64,000 nucleotides of DNA. Source: Micromonospora coxensis (GTDB lineage Bacteria; Actinomycetota; Actinomycetes; Mycobacteriales; Micromonosporaceae). Of the stretch, positions 28,898 through 43,469 are shown piece after piece (positions within the stretch are counted from its first letter, which is position 1; each line of letters begins with the position of its first letter). The stretch lies in the NCBI RefSeq assembly GCF_900090295.1, contig NZ_LT607753.1, positions 5,518,001 to 5,582,000 on the forward strand. The letters run 5' to 3'. A program made the translations under genes and the position numbers. The notes beneath the pieces were generated by a model that had not been told where the DNA came from, made no database searches, and saw only the letters and a list, made by a program, of their open reading frames with translations.

Positions 28898-28927
28898 TGG
28901 GCCGACGGCGGGTGGTCCGCCGTGGGA

Positions 28928-29685
28928 TCAGGAGCCCGGGGTGTTGCCCCGCTTCGTCGTCGCCAGCAGGTAGTCGCGGTTGAGCCGGCCGATGGTGTCC
29001 AGCGGGATGCCCTTCGGGCAGACCGCGGTGCACTCACCGGCGTTGGTGCAGCCGCCGAACCCGGCCTCGTCGTGCGCGTCCACCATCCCGATCACCCGGG
29101 TGTAGCGCTCGGGCTGGCCCTGCGGCAGCAGCGAGAGCTGGGTGATCTTGGCGGCGGTGAACAGCATGCCGGAGCCGTTCGGGCAGGCCGCCACGCAGGC
29201 GCCGCAGCCGATGCAGGCGGCCGACTCGAAGGCGGCGTCGGCGTCGGCCTTGGGCACCGGGGTGGAGTGCGCCTCGGGGGCGCTGCCGGTCGGGGCGGTG
29301 ATGTAGCCACCGGCGGCGATGATCCGGTCGAAGGCGTTGCGGTTGACCACCAGGTCCTTGATGACCGGGAAGGCCCGGGCCCGCCACGGCTCGATGTCGA
29401 TCGTCTCGCCGTCGGAGAACTGCCGCATGTGCAGCTGGCAGGCGGTGGTGCCGCGCTGCGGCCCGTGCGCGTCCCCGTTGATCATGAGGCCGCACATGCC
29501 GCAGATGCCCTCACGGCAGTCGTGGTCGAACGCGATCGGCTCCTCCCCCTGGAGGATGAGCCGCTCGTTGAGCACGTCGAGCATCTCCAGGAACGACATG
29601 TCCGGGGAGACGTCGTCGACCTGGTAGGTCACCATCCGACCCTTGTCCTCAGGGCCCTTCTGGCGCCAGATGCGCAGGGTCAGAT

Positions 29686-29689
<4 letters not shown>
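28928..29689 (-). CDS. sdhB: Succinate dehydrogenase iron-sulfur subunit
   Basis: 253 residues. The N-terminal 2Fe-2S domain has [15 protein letters not shown]; the C-terminal domain has [15 protein letters not shown] for the 4Fe-4S centre and a later [10 protein letters not shown]. It carries electrons from SdhA to the membrane quinone site. The ATG at 29689 overlaps the sdhA stop by four bases. Type and order (CAB, one membrane subunit) match the actinobacterial succinate:menaquinone reductase. It is the last gene before the terminator at 28862-28897. Confidence 0.95.
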
Positions 29690-31623
<1,934 letters not shown>

Positions 31624-31625
31624 GG

Positions 31626-32315
31626 TCAGCGCACCAATCCGATGAGTACGGCGAACGGGACCACCAGGTAGCCGACGGTCAACGCGACGGCGAAGACCAG
31701 CGCGAGGCTGCGCGCCCGGCGCTCACCCTTCGGCGTCTGCTGGCCCAGGCTGCGGAACGCGCTGAAGGCGCCGTGCCGCAGGTGGAAACCGAGCGCGACC
31801 ACCGCGAGGGTGTAGAAGAGGGTCACGTACCAGCGTTCCGGGGCGAAGTCCGCCACCACGTTGGCCTGCGGCCGGGTCGGGTCGCCGACCGGGTTCAGGT
31901 GACCCGTGGTCAGGTCGAGGATGTGGTAGATCACGAAGAGCCCGATGATCACACCACCCCACCGCATGGTGCGCGCGGCGTAGCTGCCCTGGACCTTCTT
32001 GCGGTGGGCGTACTTCACCGGGCGGGCGGCCCGGGCGCGCATCGCCAGCACCGTGGCGGCGGCGATGTGGCCGATCAGGGCGACCAGCAGGACACCGCGC
32101 TGCAGCCACAGGTACCAGCCCGGGGCCAGCAGTGGCGTGCCCAGGTCGCGCAGCCAGTGCGCGTAGTGGTTGAAGGCCTCGGCGCCCGTGAAGATCTTCA
32201 GGTTGCCGAGCATGTGCGCGATGAGGAAGAGCACCAGGAGAATGCCCGTCACCGCCATGACGGCCTTGAGGCCGACGTTCGAGCGGATGGGCGACCGAGT
32301 TTTCGTGATTACCAC
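31626..32315 (-). CDS. sdhC: Succinate dehydrogenase cytochrome b subunit (single membrane anchor)
   Basis: 229 residues with five hydrophobic segments: [77 protein letters not shown] and [20 protein letters not shown]. Histidines in the first four are the expected ligands of two b hemes. No SdhD is present, as in one-anchor di-heme enzymes of the menaquinone type. I choose GTG 32315 ([10 protein letters not shown]) because a TAGCGT hexamer lies 7 nt upstream with TTGGAC 18 nt before that, which would place the longer start outside the transcript. Confidence 0.9.
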   Translation of the reverse strand: MVITKTRSPIRSNVGLKAVMAVTGILLVLFLIAHMLGNLKIFTGAEAFNHYAHWLRDLGTPLLAPGWYLWLQRGVLLVALIGHIAAATVLAMRARAARPVKYAHRKKVQGSYAARTMRWGGVIIGLFVIYHILDLTTGHLNPVGDPTRPQANVVADFAPERWYVTLFYTLAVVALGFHLRHGAFSAFRSLGQQTPKGERRARSLALVFAVALTVGYLVVPFAVLIGLVR

Positions 32316-32322
32316 CCGATCG

Positions 32323-32328
32323 ACGCTA
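32323..32328 (-). promoter_or_regulatory. Promoter of sdhCAB: -10 TAGCGT with -35 TTGGAC
   Basis: On the minus strand TTGGAC, an 18-base spacer and TAGCGT precede the GTG by 7 nt. This is the best complete promoter in the window and predicts a leaderless sdhCAB mRNA. It lies about 45 bases from the LysR-type palindrome at 32374-32388. Confidence 0.6.
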
Positions 32329-32373
32329 GGAGGACTTTGATCAGTCGTCCAATGCATCGACCTCGCAGTCTTG

Positions 32374-32388
32374 ATAGCCGTAAGCTAT
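32374..32388. promoter_or_regulatory. LysR-type operator (ATAGC-N5-GCTAT)
   Basis: ATAGCCGTAAGCTAT is a perfect 5-base inverted repeat and fits the T-N11-A rule of LysR regulators. It covers the putative -10 (TAAGCT, 32381-32386) of the lysR gene and lies upstream of the divergent sdh promoter, as expected for autorepression plus control of the divergent operon. Confidence 0.6.
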
Positions 32389-32392
32389 GTAG

Positions 32393-33322
32393 ATGCAGCT
32401 CCATCAGCTGAAGTACTTCGTCGCGGTCGCTGAAGTACGACATTTCACCCAAGCCGCCGACATCGTCGGCATAACCCAGCCGTCGCTGAGTAAGCAAATT
32501 CACGCCCTGGAGACCGACCTCGGGGCCCCGCTCTTCGAACGGGTAAGGGGCAACATCACCCTCACCGCGGCGGGCGAGGTGCTGCTGCCGCTGGCCAAGC
32601 GGATCCTCGCCGACGTGGACACCGCCACCCGGGAGGTGCAGGAGCTGGTCGGCCTGCGCCGGGGACGGGTACGCCTCGGCGCCACCCCCAGCCTCGCCAC
32701 CTCCCTGGCCCCGCCGGTGCTGCGCCGGTTCCGCGACGCCCATCCGACCGTCGACCTGCGGGTGGAGGAGGGCGGCTCGCAGGACCTGGTCCGCGACCTG
32801 CTCCGCGGCGACCTCGACCTCGCGTTGATCATCATGCCGGCCCAGGGCGCCGACCCGGGGCTGCGCCTGGACCCGATCCTGCGCGAGAGCCTGGTGCTCG
32901 CCTCCGTCGACCCGTTGCCCGCCGCCGCCCCGAACGGCCAACTGCGCATCACCGACCTGCGCGGGCAGCCGCTGGTCATGTTCCGCGAGGGCTACGACCT
33001 GCGCGACGCCACCCTCCAGGCCTGCCGGGACGCCGGCTTCGAGCCGACCGTCTCGGTCGACGGCGGCGAGATGGACGCCGTGCTCAGCTTCGTCGAGGCG
33101 GGACTGGGCATCGCCCTGGTGCCCGGCATCGTGGTCGCCCGCCGGCCCGGGGTGCGGGTCACCCGACTCGCCCCGCCCGGCGTACGGCGGACCATCGCGG
33201 TGGCCCGGCGGCGCGACGTGGTGCCCACCCACGCCGGCCGGGAGCTGCGCCGGATACTGCTCGACTACGTCGGCGACGCCACCGCCAGCGACGACCTGCC
33301 CCCGGGCGTGGAGCCGCTCTGA
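32393..33322 (+). CDS. LysR-family transcriptional regulator
   Basis: 309 residues. The N-terminal winged helix-turn-helix is classical: MQLHQLKYFVAVAEVRHFTQ, AADIVGITQPSLSKQIHALE, LGAPLFER. A periplasmic-binding-like effector domain starts near VRLGATPSLATSL. The divergent orientation relative to sdhCAB with an operator between them suggests it controls succinate dehydrogenase, as similar gene pairs do in streptomycetes. The effector is unknown. The ATG is 6 nt after TAAGCT, so this message is probably leaderless too. Confidence 0.92.
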   Translation: MQLHQLKYFVAVAEVRHFTQAADIVGITQPSLSKQIHALETDLGAPLFERVRGNITLTAAGEVLLPLAKRILADVDTATREVQELVGLRRGRVRLGATPSLATSLAPPVLRRFRDAHPTVDLRVEEGGSQDLVRDLLRGDLDLALIIMPAQGADPGLRLDPILRESLVLASVDPLPAAAPNGQLRITDLRGQPLVMFREGYDLRDATLQACRDAGFEPTVSVDGGEMDAVLSFVEAGLGIALVPGIVVARRPGVRVTRLAPPGVRRTIAVARRRDVVPTHAGRELRRILLDYVGDATASDDLPPGVEPL

Positions 33323-33371
33323 GCCCGCCGGTCGCGCACTCTGGAAGACGCGCCGCCGCCCCCGCCCTGCC

Positions 33372-33377
33372 TACGCT
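33372..33377 (+). promoter_or_regulatory. Putative -10 hexamer (TACGCT) of the FAD oxidoreductase gene
   Basis: TACGCT ends 6 nt before the ATG at 33384. No Shine-Dalgarno lies in the short interval, consistent with leaderless initiation independent of the upstream lysR gene. Confidence 0.45.
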
Positions 33378-33383
33378 GCCGAC

Positions 33384-34745
33384 ATGGCAGCAAGCGGACG
33401 CGCCGTGGTGGTCGGCGCCAGTATGGGCGGCCTGCTCGCCGCCCGCGCCCTGAGCGACGCGTACGACGAGGTGCTGCTGCTCGACCGGGACGCCCTGCCG
33501 GCGACCCCGACCAGTCGCCGCGGCGTGCCCCAGGGCCGCCAACTGCACGTGCTGCTGGACCGGGGACGGCAGGTGCTCGCCGAACTGTTCCCCGGCATCG
33601 GGGAGGAGTTGACCGCCCGGGGCGCCTGCCCGGTCGACCTGCACGGCGAGGTGCACTGGTACAACGACGGGCACCGGATGCGCCGGGCCCCCTCCGACCT
33701 GATCGCGTACGGCATGAGCCGGCCGCTGCTGGAGCAGGTGGTACGGGAGCGGGTCGCCGCCCTGCCCGGCGTACGGGTGCTGGCCGGGCACGAGGTCACC
33801 GGCCTGCTCACCGTCGGAGACGGGTCCCGCGTCACCGGCGTGCGGGTGGTCCCCGGCGGGGACGACCGCACCGAGATCGCCATCGACGCCGACCTGGTGG
33901 TCGACGCCGGCGGGCGGGGCAGCCGCAGCCCGGTCTGGCTCGCCGAGCTGGGCTACCCGACCGCCCCCGAGGAGCGGGTCGAGATCAACGTCACCTACGT
34001 CACCCGCATCTACCGGCGGGAGCCGGGCCAGCTGGAGGGGCTGCTCGGCGCGCTGGCCAACGCGATGCCGGGCCAGCCGCGCGCCGGCATCGTCGCCCCG
34101 CACGAGGACGGCCGGTTCGCCGTGGTGCTCAGCGGCGTGCTGGGGGAGCAGCCGCCCACCGACGACGAGGGCATGGCCGCGTTCGCCGGCTCGCTGTTCG
34201 CCCCGCAGATCGGTGAGCTGCTGCGTACCGCGCTGCCGGCGAGCGAGCCGGTCCGGATGCGCTACCCGGCCAGCGTCCGTCGCCGCTACGAGCGGCTGCG
34301 CCGGCTGCCCGAGGGGTACCTGGTCTTCGCCGACGCGCTGTGCAGCTTCAACCCGATCTACGGGCAGGGCATCACGGTGGCCTCGCTGGAGGCGCTGCTG
34401 CTGCGCCGGCTGCTCGCCGAGGCCGGCACCGGGCTGGCCCGGCGCTTCTACCGGGGCGCGGCCCGGCTGATCGACGCGCCGTGGCAGATCTCGGTCGGCA
34501 CCGACCTGCGCTTCTCCGAGATCCCCGGCCGGCGCACCCTCAAGGTGCGGCTGGTCAACGCCTACATCGCCCGGCTGCACGCGGCGGCCACCACCGACGC
34601 GGGACTCGGCGCGGCCTTCCTACGGGTGATCAACCTGGTCGACCCGCCGACCCGGCTGCTCACCCCCGGCCGGATGCTGCGCGTGCTGCGCGGCCCGCGC
34701 CCGGCCCCGACGCCGGTCCGGCAGGTGCAGCGTCACCCGGCCTGA
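33384..34745 (+). CDS. FAD-dependent oxidoreductase (aromatic-hydroxylase / geranylgeranyl-reductase-like)
   Basis: 453 residues. The dinucleotide-binding motif AVVVGASMGGLLAARALSDA starts near residue 6, the conserved LVVDAGGRGSRSPVWLAELG is mid-protein, and GYLVFADALCSFNPIYGQGI is the second FAD motif (GD replaced by AD). This is the p-hydroxybenzoate-hydroxylase fold, shared by monooxygenases, halogenases and isoprenoid reductases. I see no K-x-x-x-G halogenase pattern. The substrate is unknown; its neighbours (LysR, HrpA) give no help. Confidence 0.82.
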   Translation: MAASGRAVVVGASMGGLLAARALSDAYDEVLLLDRDALPATPTSRRGVPQGRQLHVLLDRGRQVLAELFPGIGEELTARGACPVDLHGEVHWYNDGHRMRRAPSDLIAYGMSRPLLEQVVRERVAALPGVRVLAGHEVTGLLTVGDGSRVTGVRVVPGGDDRTEIAIDADLVVDAGGRGSRSPVWLAELGYPTAPEERVEINVTYVTRIYRREPGQLEGLLGALANAMPGQPRAGIVAPHEDGRFAVVLSGVLGEQPPTDDEGMAAFAGSLFAPQIGELLRTALPASEPVRMRYPASVRRRYERLRRLPEGYLVFADALCSFNPIYGQGITVASLEALLLRRLLAEAGTGLARRFYRGAARLIDAPWQISVGTDLRFSEIPGRRTLKVRLVNAYIARLHAAATTDAGLGAAFLRVINLVDPPTRLLTPGRMLRVLRGPRPAPTPVRQVQRHPA

Positions 34746-34775
34746 CCGACCCCCACCCCAGCTCCGGCCCGGCCC

Positions 34776-34794
34776 TCCCGACCGGCGGTCGGGA
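34776..34794. terminator. Short hairpin between convergent genes
   Basis: TCCCGACC pairs with GGTCGGGA across a GGC loop, 30 bases after the FAD oxidoreductase stop and 12 bases beyond the hrpA stop. It could serve both genes; it is small and lacks a T-run. Confidence 0.45.
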
Positions 34795-34806
34795 CCGGCA
34801 GGCGGG

Positions 34807-38868
<4,062 letters not shown>

Positions 38869-38927
38869 GTCGTCGCCAAGGATAGGCAGCCCGACGACGG
38901 ACCGCCCCCGGGTTACGCCGCCCGCCG

Positions 38928-38975
38928 CCTGCTGCCTGCTGCCTGCCCCGTCACCCGCTGCCTGCTGCCCGACGC
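38928..38975. repeat. Short CTGCCTG-type repeat upstream of hrpA
   Basis: The words CTGCCTG and GCTGCC recur several times in about 50 bases between hrpA and the divergent deaminase gene. It looks like slippage-generated simple sequence; no function is apparent. Confidence 0.5.
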
Positions 38976-39076
38976 CCATCTCCGCCGCCCGCCGGGCACG
39001 CCACACCCCGTGGCTGCCGGGGGTGGCGCGCCGGTCGGGCTAGAGTTTCGCCCACCGACACGACCGGGGGGCCGAC

Positions 39077-39550
39077 ATGACGATGCTGGACACCGACCGC
39101 GCTCTGGTGCAGGCCGCCACCGCGGTCGCCAAGCTGCGCTGCCGCAGTGACAACCACACCGTCGCCGCCGCCGCCCGCACCGCCGACGGCCGGGTCTTCA
39201 CCGGGGTGAACGTCTACCACTTCACCGGTGGCCCGTGCGCCGAGGTGGTGGCGATCGGCGCCGCCGCGACCCAGGGCGTCGGTGAGCTGGAGGCCATCGT
39301 CGCGGTGGGGGACCGGGGCCGGGGGGTGATCCCGCCCTGCGGCCGGTGCCGCCAGGTGCTGCTCGACTACTTCCCGTCGATCAAGGTCATCCTCGGGCCG
39401 ATGGACGCCCTGCGGCCGGTGCCGGTGCGGGAGCTGCTGCCCGAGACGTACGTCTGGGCCGACCAGCAGCTCGACCCGTCGGCGATCGTCCGGACCGGGC
39501 AGTGGCCGATGCCGACCGTGCCGAGCAGCCGTCCGGCCTCGGAGGACTGA
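39077..39550 (+). CDS. Cytidine/blasticidin-deaminase-like protein
   Basis: 157 residues. The zinc site of the cytidine deaminase fold is complete: GGPCAEVVAIGAAA (CxE) and IPPCGRCRQVLLDYF (PCxxC). The N-terminal domain contains NHTVAAAARTADGRVFTGVN. Sequence flavour is closer to blasticidin-S-deaminase-like and other small deaminases than to housekeeping Cdd. A TAGAGT hexamer at 39041 and a GGGGGG stretch before the ATG indicate an ordinary leadered message. Substrate not determined. Confidence 0.85.
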   Translation: MTMLDTDRALVQAATAVAKLRCRSDNHTVAAAARTADGRVFTGVNVYHFTGGPCAEVVAIGAAATQGVGELEAIVAVGDRGRGVIPPCGRCRQVLLDYFPSIKVILGPMDALRPVPVRELLPETYVWADQQLDPSAIVRTGQWPMPTVPSSRPASED

Positions 39551-39559
39551 GCCGCTCGG

Positions 39560-39637
39560 TCGCCGGCCGTCGTTCAGTCGTCGGCCGTCAGTCGCCGGCC
39601 GGCCGTCGCTCGGTTGCCGGCCGTCAGTCGCCGGCCG
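39560..39637. repeat. Direct repeats between convergent genes
   Basis: CGGCCGTCAGTCGCCGGCCG occurs at 39582-39601 and again at 39618-39637, with related fragments before and between. The second copy runs into the end of the YciI-like gene. It could fold into hairpins and end transcription of both genes. Confidence 0.6.
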
Positions 39638-39983
39638 CCGCCTCCAGCATCGAGCGGGGCACGGCGACCTCGCCGTAGCGCACGTTGCCCTCGGGCACCA
39701 GCCAACTCGTCACGTGGGCGACCAGTTGGCCGGAGCGCACCGCCGGGTCGTTCGCGTACAGCTCGCGGGCCTCGGCCGGGCTGATCGGCAGCACGGCGAG
39801 GCCGCGCAGCGTCTCGTCGTCCGGGTCCAGGAACGGCCCGGCGGCCAGCACGAGCCCCTGCTCCACCAGTCCCTTCTGGTGCGCCAGGTGGGCGTCGTGC
39901 AGCAGGTCGGCGGCGTCGCGCGGCAGCTCCGGCGCGTCCGCCGGGCGGACCAGGAGGACGAGGGTGTGCTGGTCGAATCGCAT
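39624..39983 (-). CDS. YciI-related small protein
   Basis: 119 residues. HTLVLLVRPADAP, DAHLAHQKGLVEQGLVLAAGPFLDPD and LPISPAEARELYANDPAVRSG follow the dimeric alpha/beta barrel of the YCII family, with the conserved HxxH-like DAHLAH and the late aspartate in NDP. The C-terminal 30 residues extend beyond the domain. The function is unknown. A TAGGCT hexamer lies 6 nt before the ATG at 39983, suggesting a leaderless transcript. Confidence 0.8.
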   Translation of the reverse strand: MRFDQHTLVLLVRPADAPELPRDAADLLHDAHLAHQKGLVEQGLVLAAGPFLDPDDETLRGLAVLPISPAEARELYANDPAVRSGQLVAHVTSWLVPEGNVRYGEVAVPRSMLEAAAGD

Positions 39984-39989
39984 ACCTGG

Positions 39990-39995
39990 AGCCTA
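39990..39995 (-). promoter_or_regulatory. Putative -10 hexamer (TAGGCT) of the YciI-like gene
   Basis: TAGGCT on the minus strand is separated from the ATG by 6 nt and no Shine-Dalgarno is present. Confidence 0.45.
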
Positions 39996-40143
39996 GGCAC
40001 TGCGGCGCGTGCTTCGTCCCGCTCTCACTGGACAGGTGCCTTTCATCCTGCTTCCCGGCCGGTCGCCGCCCGGCCCGGCGGGTCGGCCCTGCTCACGGCC
40101 CGGGCGGGCGGCCGATGCGCGGGCGTCTATCGAGCGGGGCCGG

Positions 40144-40186
40144 TTAGGTAAGCCTAAGCTCATCCGCTAAGGTAAGGCGAACCTTA
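40144..40186 (+). promoter_or_regulatory. Two adjacent IdeR/DmdR-type iron boxes of the siderophore uptake operon
   Basis: TAAGGTAAGGCGAACCTTA (40168-40186) matches the 19-base consensus TTAGGTTAGGCTAACCTAA at 15 positions, and a second site beginning TTAGGTAAGCCTAA (40144-40162) matches at 15. They lie directly before the first permease gene (GTG at 40205) and should impose iron-dependent repression. Confidence 0.85.
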
Positions 40187-40204
40187 GCCCAGCTCAGGAG
40201 CATC

Positions 40205-41245
40205 GTGACCACCCTCGCCGTACGCCCCGTGGCCGCCCCGCGCGGCGGGCACCGGGGTCGCCGCACGGCGATCGCCGTCGCTGCCGGGCTCGCGCTGGCG
40301 CTCGTCGTGCTGGCCAGCCTCGCCCTCGGCAGCCGCCCGCTCGCCCCCGGCCAGGTGTGGGCCGCGCTCATCGCCCCGGACGGGGGCACCGCCAGCACCA
40401 TCGTGCGGGAGCTGCGACTGCCGCGTACCGCGCTCGGCCTGGTCGTCGGCCTGGCCCTGGCCGTCGCCGGCGTGCTGTTCCAGGCGCTCACCCGCAATCC
40501 GCTCGCCGAGCCCCGCATCCTCGGCATCAGCGCCGGCGCGTCGTTCGGCGTCGTGCTGGCCATCGCCGTCCTGGGCGTCAGCAGCCTCGCCGGGTACGTC
40601 TGGTTCGGCGTCGCCGGCGCCCTCGGCGCCGGGCTGCTCGTCTTCGCCGTGGCCAACCGCACCCGCGAGGGCGCCAGCCCGGTCACCCTCGCCCTGATCG
40701 GCGCGGCGCTCGACGCCAGCCTCGCCTCCGCCGTGTACGCGCTGCTCAGCATCGACGCCCGCACCTTCGAGGAGTACCGGTTCTGGGTCGTCGGCGGGCT
40801 CACCGGCCGGGACCTGACGGTCACCGGGCAGGTGCTGCCCATCGTCCTCGCCGGCCTGGTGCTGGCCGTACTGGTCGCCCGTGGCCTCGACGCGCTCGCC
40901 CTCGGCGACGACGTGGCCCGGGGACTCGGCCACCGCATCGGTCTGGTCCGCCTCGGCGGCGGCGCGGCGGCCGTGCTGCTCACCGGCGCCGCGGTCGCCG
41001 CCGCCGGGCCGGTCGCCTTCGTCGGGCTCGCCGTGCCGCACCTGGCCCGGGCCCTGGTCGGCGCCGACCACCGCTGGACGTTGGCCGTCTCCGCCCTGCT
41101 CGGGCCCGCCCTGCTGCTCGGCGCGGACATCGTCGGACGGCTGATCGCCCCGCCCGGCGAGGTGCCCGCCGGGATCATCACCGCGCTGATCGGCGCGCCG
41201 CTGCTGGCGTACCTGGTGCGCCGGGCGAAGGTCGTGACGGCGTGA
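40205..41245 (+). CDS. Iron-siderophore ABC transporter permease (FecCD family)
   Basis: 346 residues, hydrophobic, about ten membrane segments. Family signatures: GVLFQALTRNPLAEPRILGIS in the N-terminal half (the RNPLAEP loop), the cytoplasmic loop around LGDDVARGLGHRIGLVRLGG, and VGLAVPHLARALVGADHRW. It imports ferric siderophores with the second permease and the ATPase. A CAGGAG Shine-Dalgarno is just before the GTG. The next gene starts in its stop codon (GTGA, 41242-41245). Confidence 0.92.
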   Translation: MTTLAVRPVAAPRGGHRGRRTAIAVAAGLALALVVLASLALGSRPLAPGQVWAALIAPDGGTASTIVRELRLPRTALGLVVGLALAVAGVLFQALTRNPLAEPRILGISAGASFGVVLAIAVLGVSSLAGYVWFGVAGALGAGLLVFAVANRTREGASPVTLALIGAALDASLASAVYALLSIDARTFEEYRFWVVGGLTGRDLTVTGQVLPIVLAGLVLAVLVARGLDALALGDDVARGLGHRIGLVRLGGGAAAVLLTGAAVAAAGPVAFVGLAVPHLARALVGADHRWTLAVSALLGPALLLGADIVGRLIAPPGEVPAGIITALIGAPLLAYLVRRAKVVTA

Positions 41246-42528
41246 GCGCGGGACACGAGCCGGGACTGCGCGCCGTCCGGGCGCAGGACGAGGTGGCGCC
41301 GGTGACCCCGGGGAACGGGCCGGATGCGCCGGCCCCCCAGCCGCGCGCCGCGGTCGCGCAGCCCGACGCGGACAGTACGCCGGGTGCCGCGCGGTCCGAA
41401 TCCGAGTCGGCGCCGCCCGGCGCGGGCGGTGCGCCTCACGGGCGCGTCGCGCGGTCGCGGACCGAGGTGTCGCCGGTGCGCGCGACCGGCCGCCGCGCCG
41501 GGCTGCCCGGGCGGTCGTTGCTGCGGGTCGGGCCGGTCAGCCTCCAGATCCGCCGTCGCGCCGTGCTGGTGGCGCTCGCCTCCACCGGGCTGCTCGCCGC
41601 CGCCGCGGTGCTCAGCCTCTCGCTCGGCACCCCGTACGTCGCCCCGGCCGACGTGCTGCGCGCGCTCTCCGGCGCCGGCACCCCGTACGACCTGGTCGTG
41701 CTCGACCTGCGGCTGCCCCGCCTGGTGCTCGCGGCGGTGGCCGGCGCGGCCTTCGGCCTCGCCGGCACGCTGATCCAGAGCGTCGCCCGCAACCCGATCG
41801 CCAGCCCGGACGTCGTCGGCATCACCCAGGGCGCGGGACTGGCCGCCACGGTGGCCATCACCACCGGGGCCGCCGCCGTCCTGGTCGCCCCGGCGGCGCT
41901 GCTCGGCGGGCTGGCCGCCGCCCTGCTGCTGCTCGCCCTGGGCGCCCGGCACGGGCTGGCCGCCCAACGGTTCGTGCTGGCCGGTGTCGCCGTCGCCTTC
42001 GCCCTGCGGGCGCTGACCGAGGTGGTCATGCTCTCCGCCGACCCGATCGACGGGCTGCGGGCGCAGGTCTGGCTCATCGGCACGCTGGCCGGCAAGGGCT
42101 GGACCGAGAGCCTCTGGATCGCGTTCACCCTGGCCGCGCTCCTGCCGGTGCTGGCCTGGGCCGGCTGGGCGCTCAACAGCGCCGCGCTCGACGACGACAC
42201 CGCCCGGGGCGTCGGGCTGCGCCCGGTGGCCCGCCGGATCGGGCTGGCCGCCACCGGTGTGGTGCTCGCCGCGACGGTCACCGCCCAGGTCGGCGCGGTG
42301 GACTTCGTCGCCCTGGTCGCCCCGCAACTGGCCCGCCGGCTGGTCCGGGCCGAGCGGCCCCCGCTGGTCTGCGCCGCGCTGCTCGGCGCGCTGCTGCTGG
42401 TGCTGGCCGACCTCGCCGGCCGGCGGCTGCTCGCCCCCACCCAACTGCCGGCCGGCGTGCTGACCGCCGCCATCGGCGGGCCGTACCTGATGTTCCTGCT
42501 CGTCCGTGGCCGACGGCGGTCCGCGTGA
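41242..42528 (+). CDS. Iron-siderophore ABC transporter permease (FecCD family) with long N-terminal extension
   Basis: 428 residues. The permease domain starts near residue 97 and carries GTLIQSVARNPIASPDVVGIT, LDDDTARGVGLRPVARRIGL and FVALVAPQLARRLVRAERPP. The first 95 residues are low-complexity (proline, alanine, glutamate, arginine; DSTPGAARSESESAPPGAGG) and belong to no domain I know. The GTG at 41242 overlaps the previous stop, which favours this early start, but a start nearer the permease domain cannot be excluded. It pairs with the first permease. Confidence 0.88.
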   Translation: MSAGHEPGLRAVRAQDEVAPVTPGNGPDAPAPQPRAAVAQPDADSTPGAARSESESAPPGAGGAPHGRVARSRTEVSPVRATGRRAGLPGRSLLRVGPVSLQIRRRAVLVALASTGLLAAAAVLSLSLGTPYVAPADVLRALSGAGTPYDLVVLDLRLPRLVLAAVAGAAFGLAGTLIQSVARNPIASPDVVGITQGAGLAATVAITTGAAAVLVAPAALLGGLAAALLLLALGARHGLAAQRFVLAGVAVAFALRALTEVVMLSADPIDGLRAQVWLIGTLAGKGWTESLWIAFTLAALLPVLAWAGWALNSAALDDDTARGVGLRPVARRIGLAATGVVLAATVTAQVGAVDFVALVAPQLARRLVRAERPPLVCAALLGALLLVLADLAGRRLLAPTQLPAGVLTAAIGGPYLMFLLVRGRRRSA

Positions 42529-42554
42529 CGACCATCCCCGCCCGAGGAGACGCC

Positions 42555-43469
42555 ATGCTCGCCACCCGCGACCTGGTCGTCGGCTACGACGAACGGACCG
42601 TGCTCGACGGGCTCGACCTGGCGCTGCCCGCCGACGCGTTCACCGTCATCGTCGGGCCGAACGCCTGCGGCAAGTCCACCCTGCTACGGACCATGGCCCG
42701 GCTGCTCACCCCCCGGCGCGGCGCGGTGCTGCTCGACGGCACCGCGATCCGGGACCTGCCCACCCGCGAGGTGGCCCGACGGCTCGGCGTGCTGCCGCAG
42801 AGCCCCCTGGTGCCCGAGGGGGTCACCGTCGCCGACCTGGTCGGTCGCGGACGGCAGCCGTACCAACGGTGGTGGCGGCAGTGGTCCGAGCAGGACGCCG
42901 AGGCGGTGGACCGGGCGATGGCGCTCGCCGACGTCGCGGGGCTGGCCGACCGGCCGGTCGACACCCTCTCCGGCGGGCAGCGGCAGCGGGTCTGGATCGC
43001 GATGACCCTCGCCCAGGACACCGAGGCGCTGCTGCTGGACGAGCCGACCACGTTCCTGGACCTGGCGCACCAGGTGGAGGTGCTGGACCTGCTGCACCGG
43101 CTGCGCGCCGAGCGGGGTCGCACCGTGGTGGCGGTGCTGCACGACCTCAACCAGGCCGCCCGGTACGCCGACCACCTCATCGCCATGCGGGCCGGGCAGG
43201 TGGTCGCCACCGGGGCGCCGCGCGACATCCTCACCGCCGATCTGGTGCGGGACGTCTTCGGCCTGGACTGCGTGGTGGTGCCCTGCCCGGTGACCGGCGC
43301 GCCGCTGGTGGTGCCCGCCCTCACCTGCCCGTCCCTGGCCCCGGCGGCTCCCACCGGCTCCGCCCCGGCCGACCTCGACCCGGTGGGCCCGACCGCTCCG
43401 GCGGCCCGCCCCTCCGCCGATGACGCGACAGACCCGCGCTTCGGCACGTACCCCTCGAAAGGACTCTGA
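42555..43469 (+). CDS. Iron-siderophore ABC transporter ATP-binding protein
   Basis: 304 residues. Walker A VGPNACGKSTLLRTMARLL, Q-loop LPQSPLVPEGVTV, signature DTLSGGQRQRVWIAMTLAQD, Walker B ALLLDEPTTFLDL and the H-loop AVLHDLNQA are all intact. This is FecE/FepC-type. The C-terminus has a non-domain proline/alanine tail of about 40 residues. I take the ATG at 42555, which has GAGGAG 6 nt upstream; a GTG at 42525 overlapping the permease stop (GTGA) would add ten residues. Confidence 0.92.
   Translation: MLATRDLVVGYDERTVLDGLDLALPADAFTVIVGPNACGKSTLLRTMARLLTPRRGAVLLDGTAIRDLPTREVARRLGVLPQSPLVPEGVTVADLVGRGRQPYQRWWRQWSEQDAEAVDRAMALADVAGLADRPVDTLSGGQRQRVWIAMTLAQDTEALLLDEPTTFLDLAHQVEVLDLLHRLRAERGRTVVAVLHDLNQAARYADHLIAMRAGQVVATGAPRDILTADLVRDVFGLDCVVVPCPVTGAPLVVPALTCPSLAPAAPTGSAPADLDPVGPTAPAARPSADDATDPRFGTYPSKGL

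Noticed and set aside
28157..29037. Several long open frames on both strands across the satellite element
   Set aside because: The 13-base unit has no stop codon in most frames, so open frames arise by chance; they have tryptophan/leucine/arginine monotony, no Shine-Dalgarno and no domain similarity.
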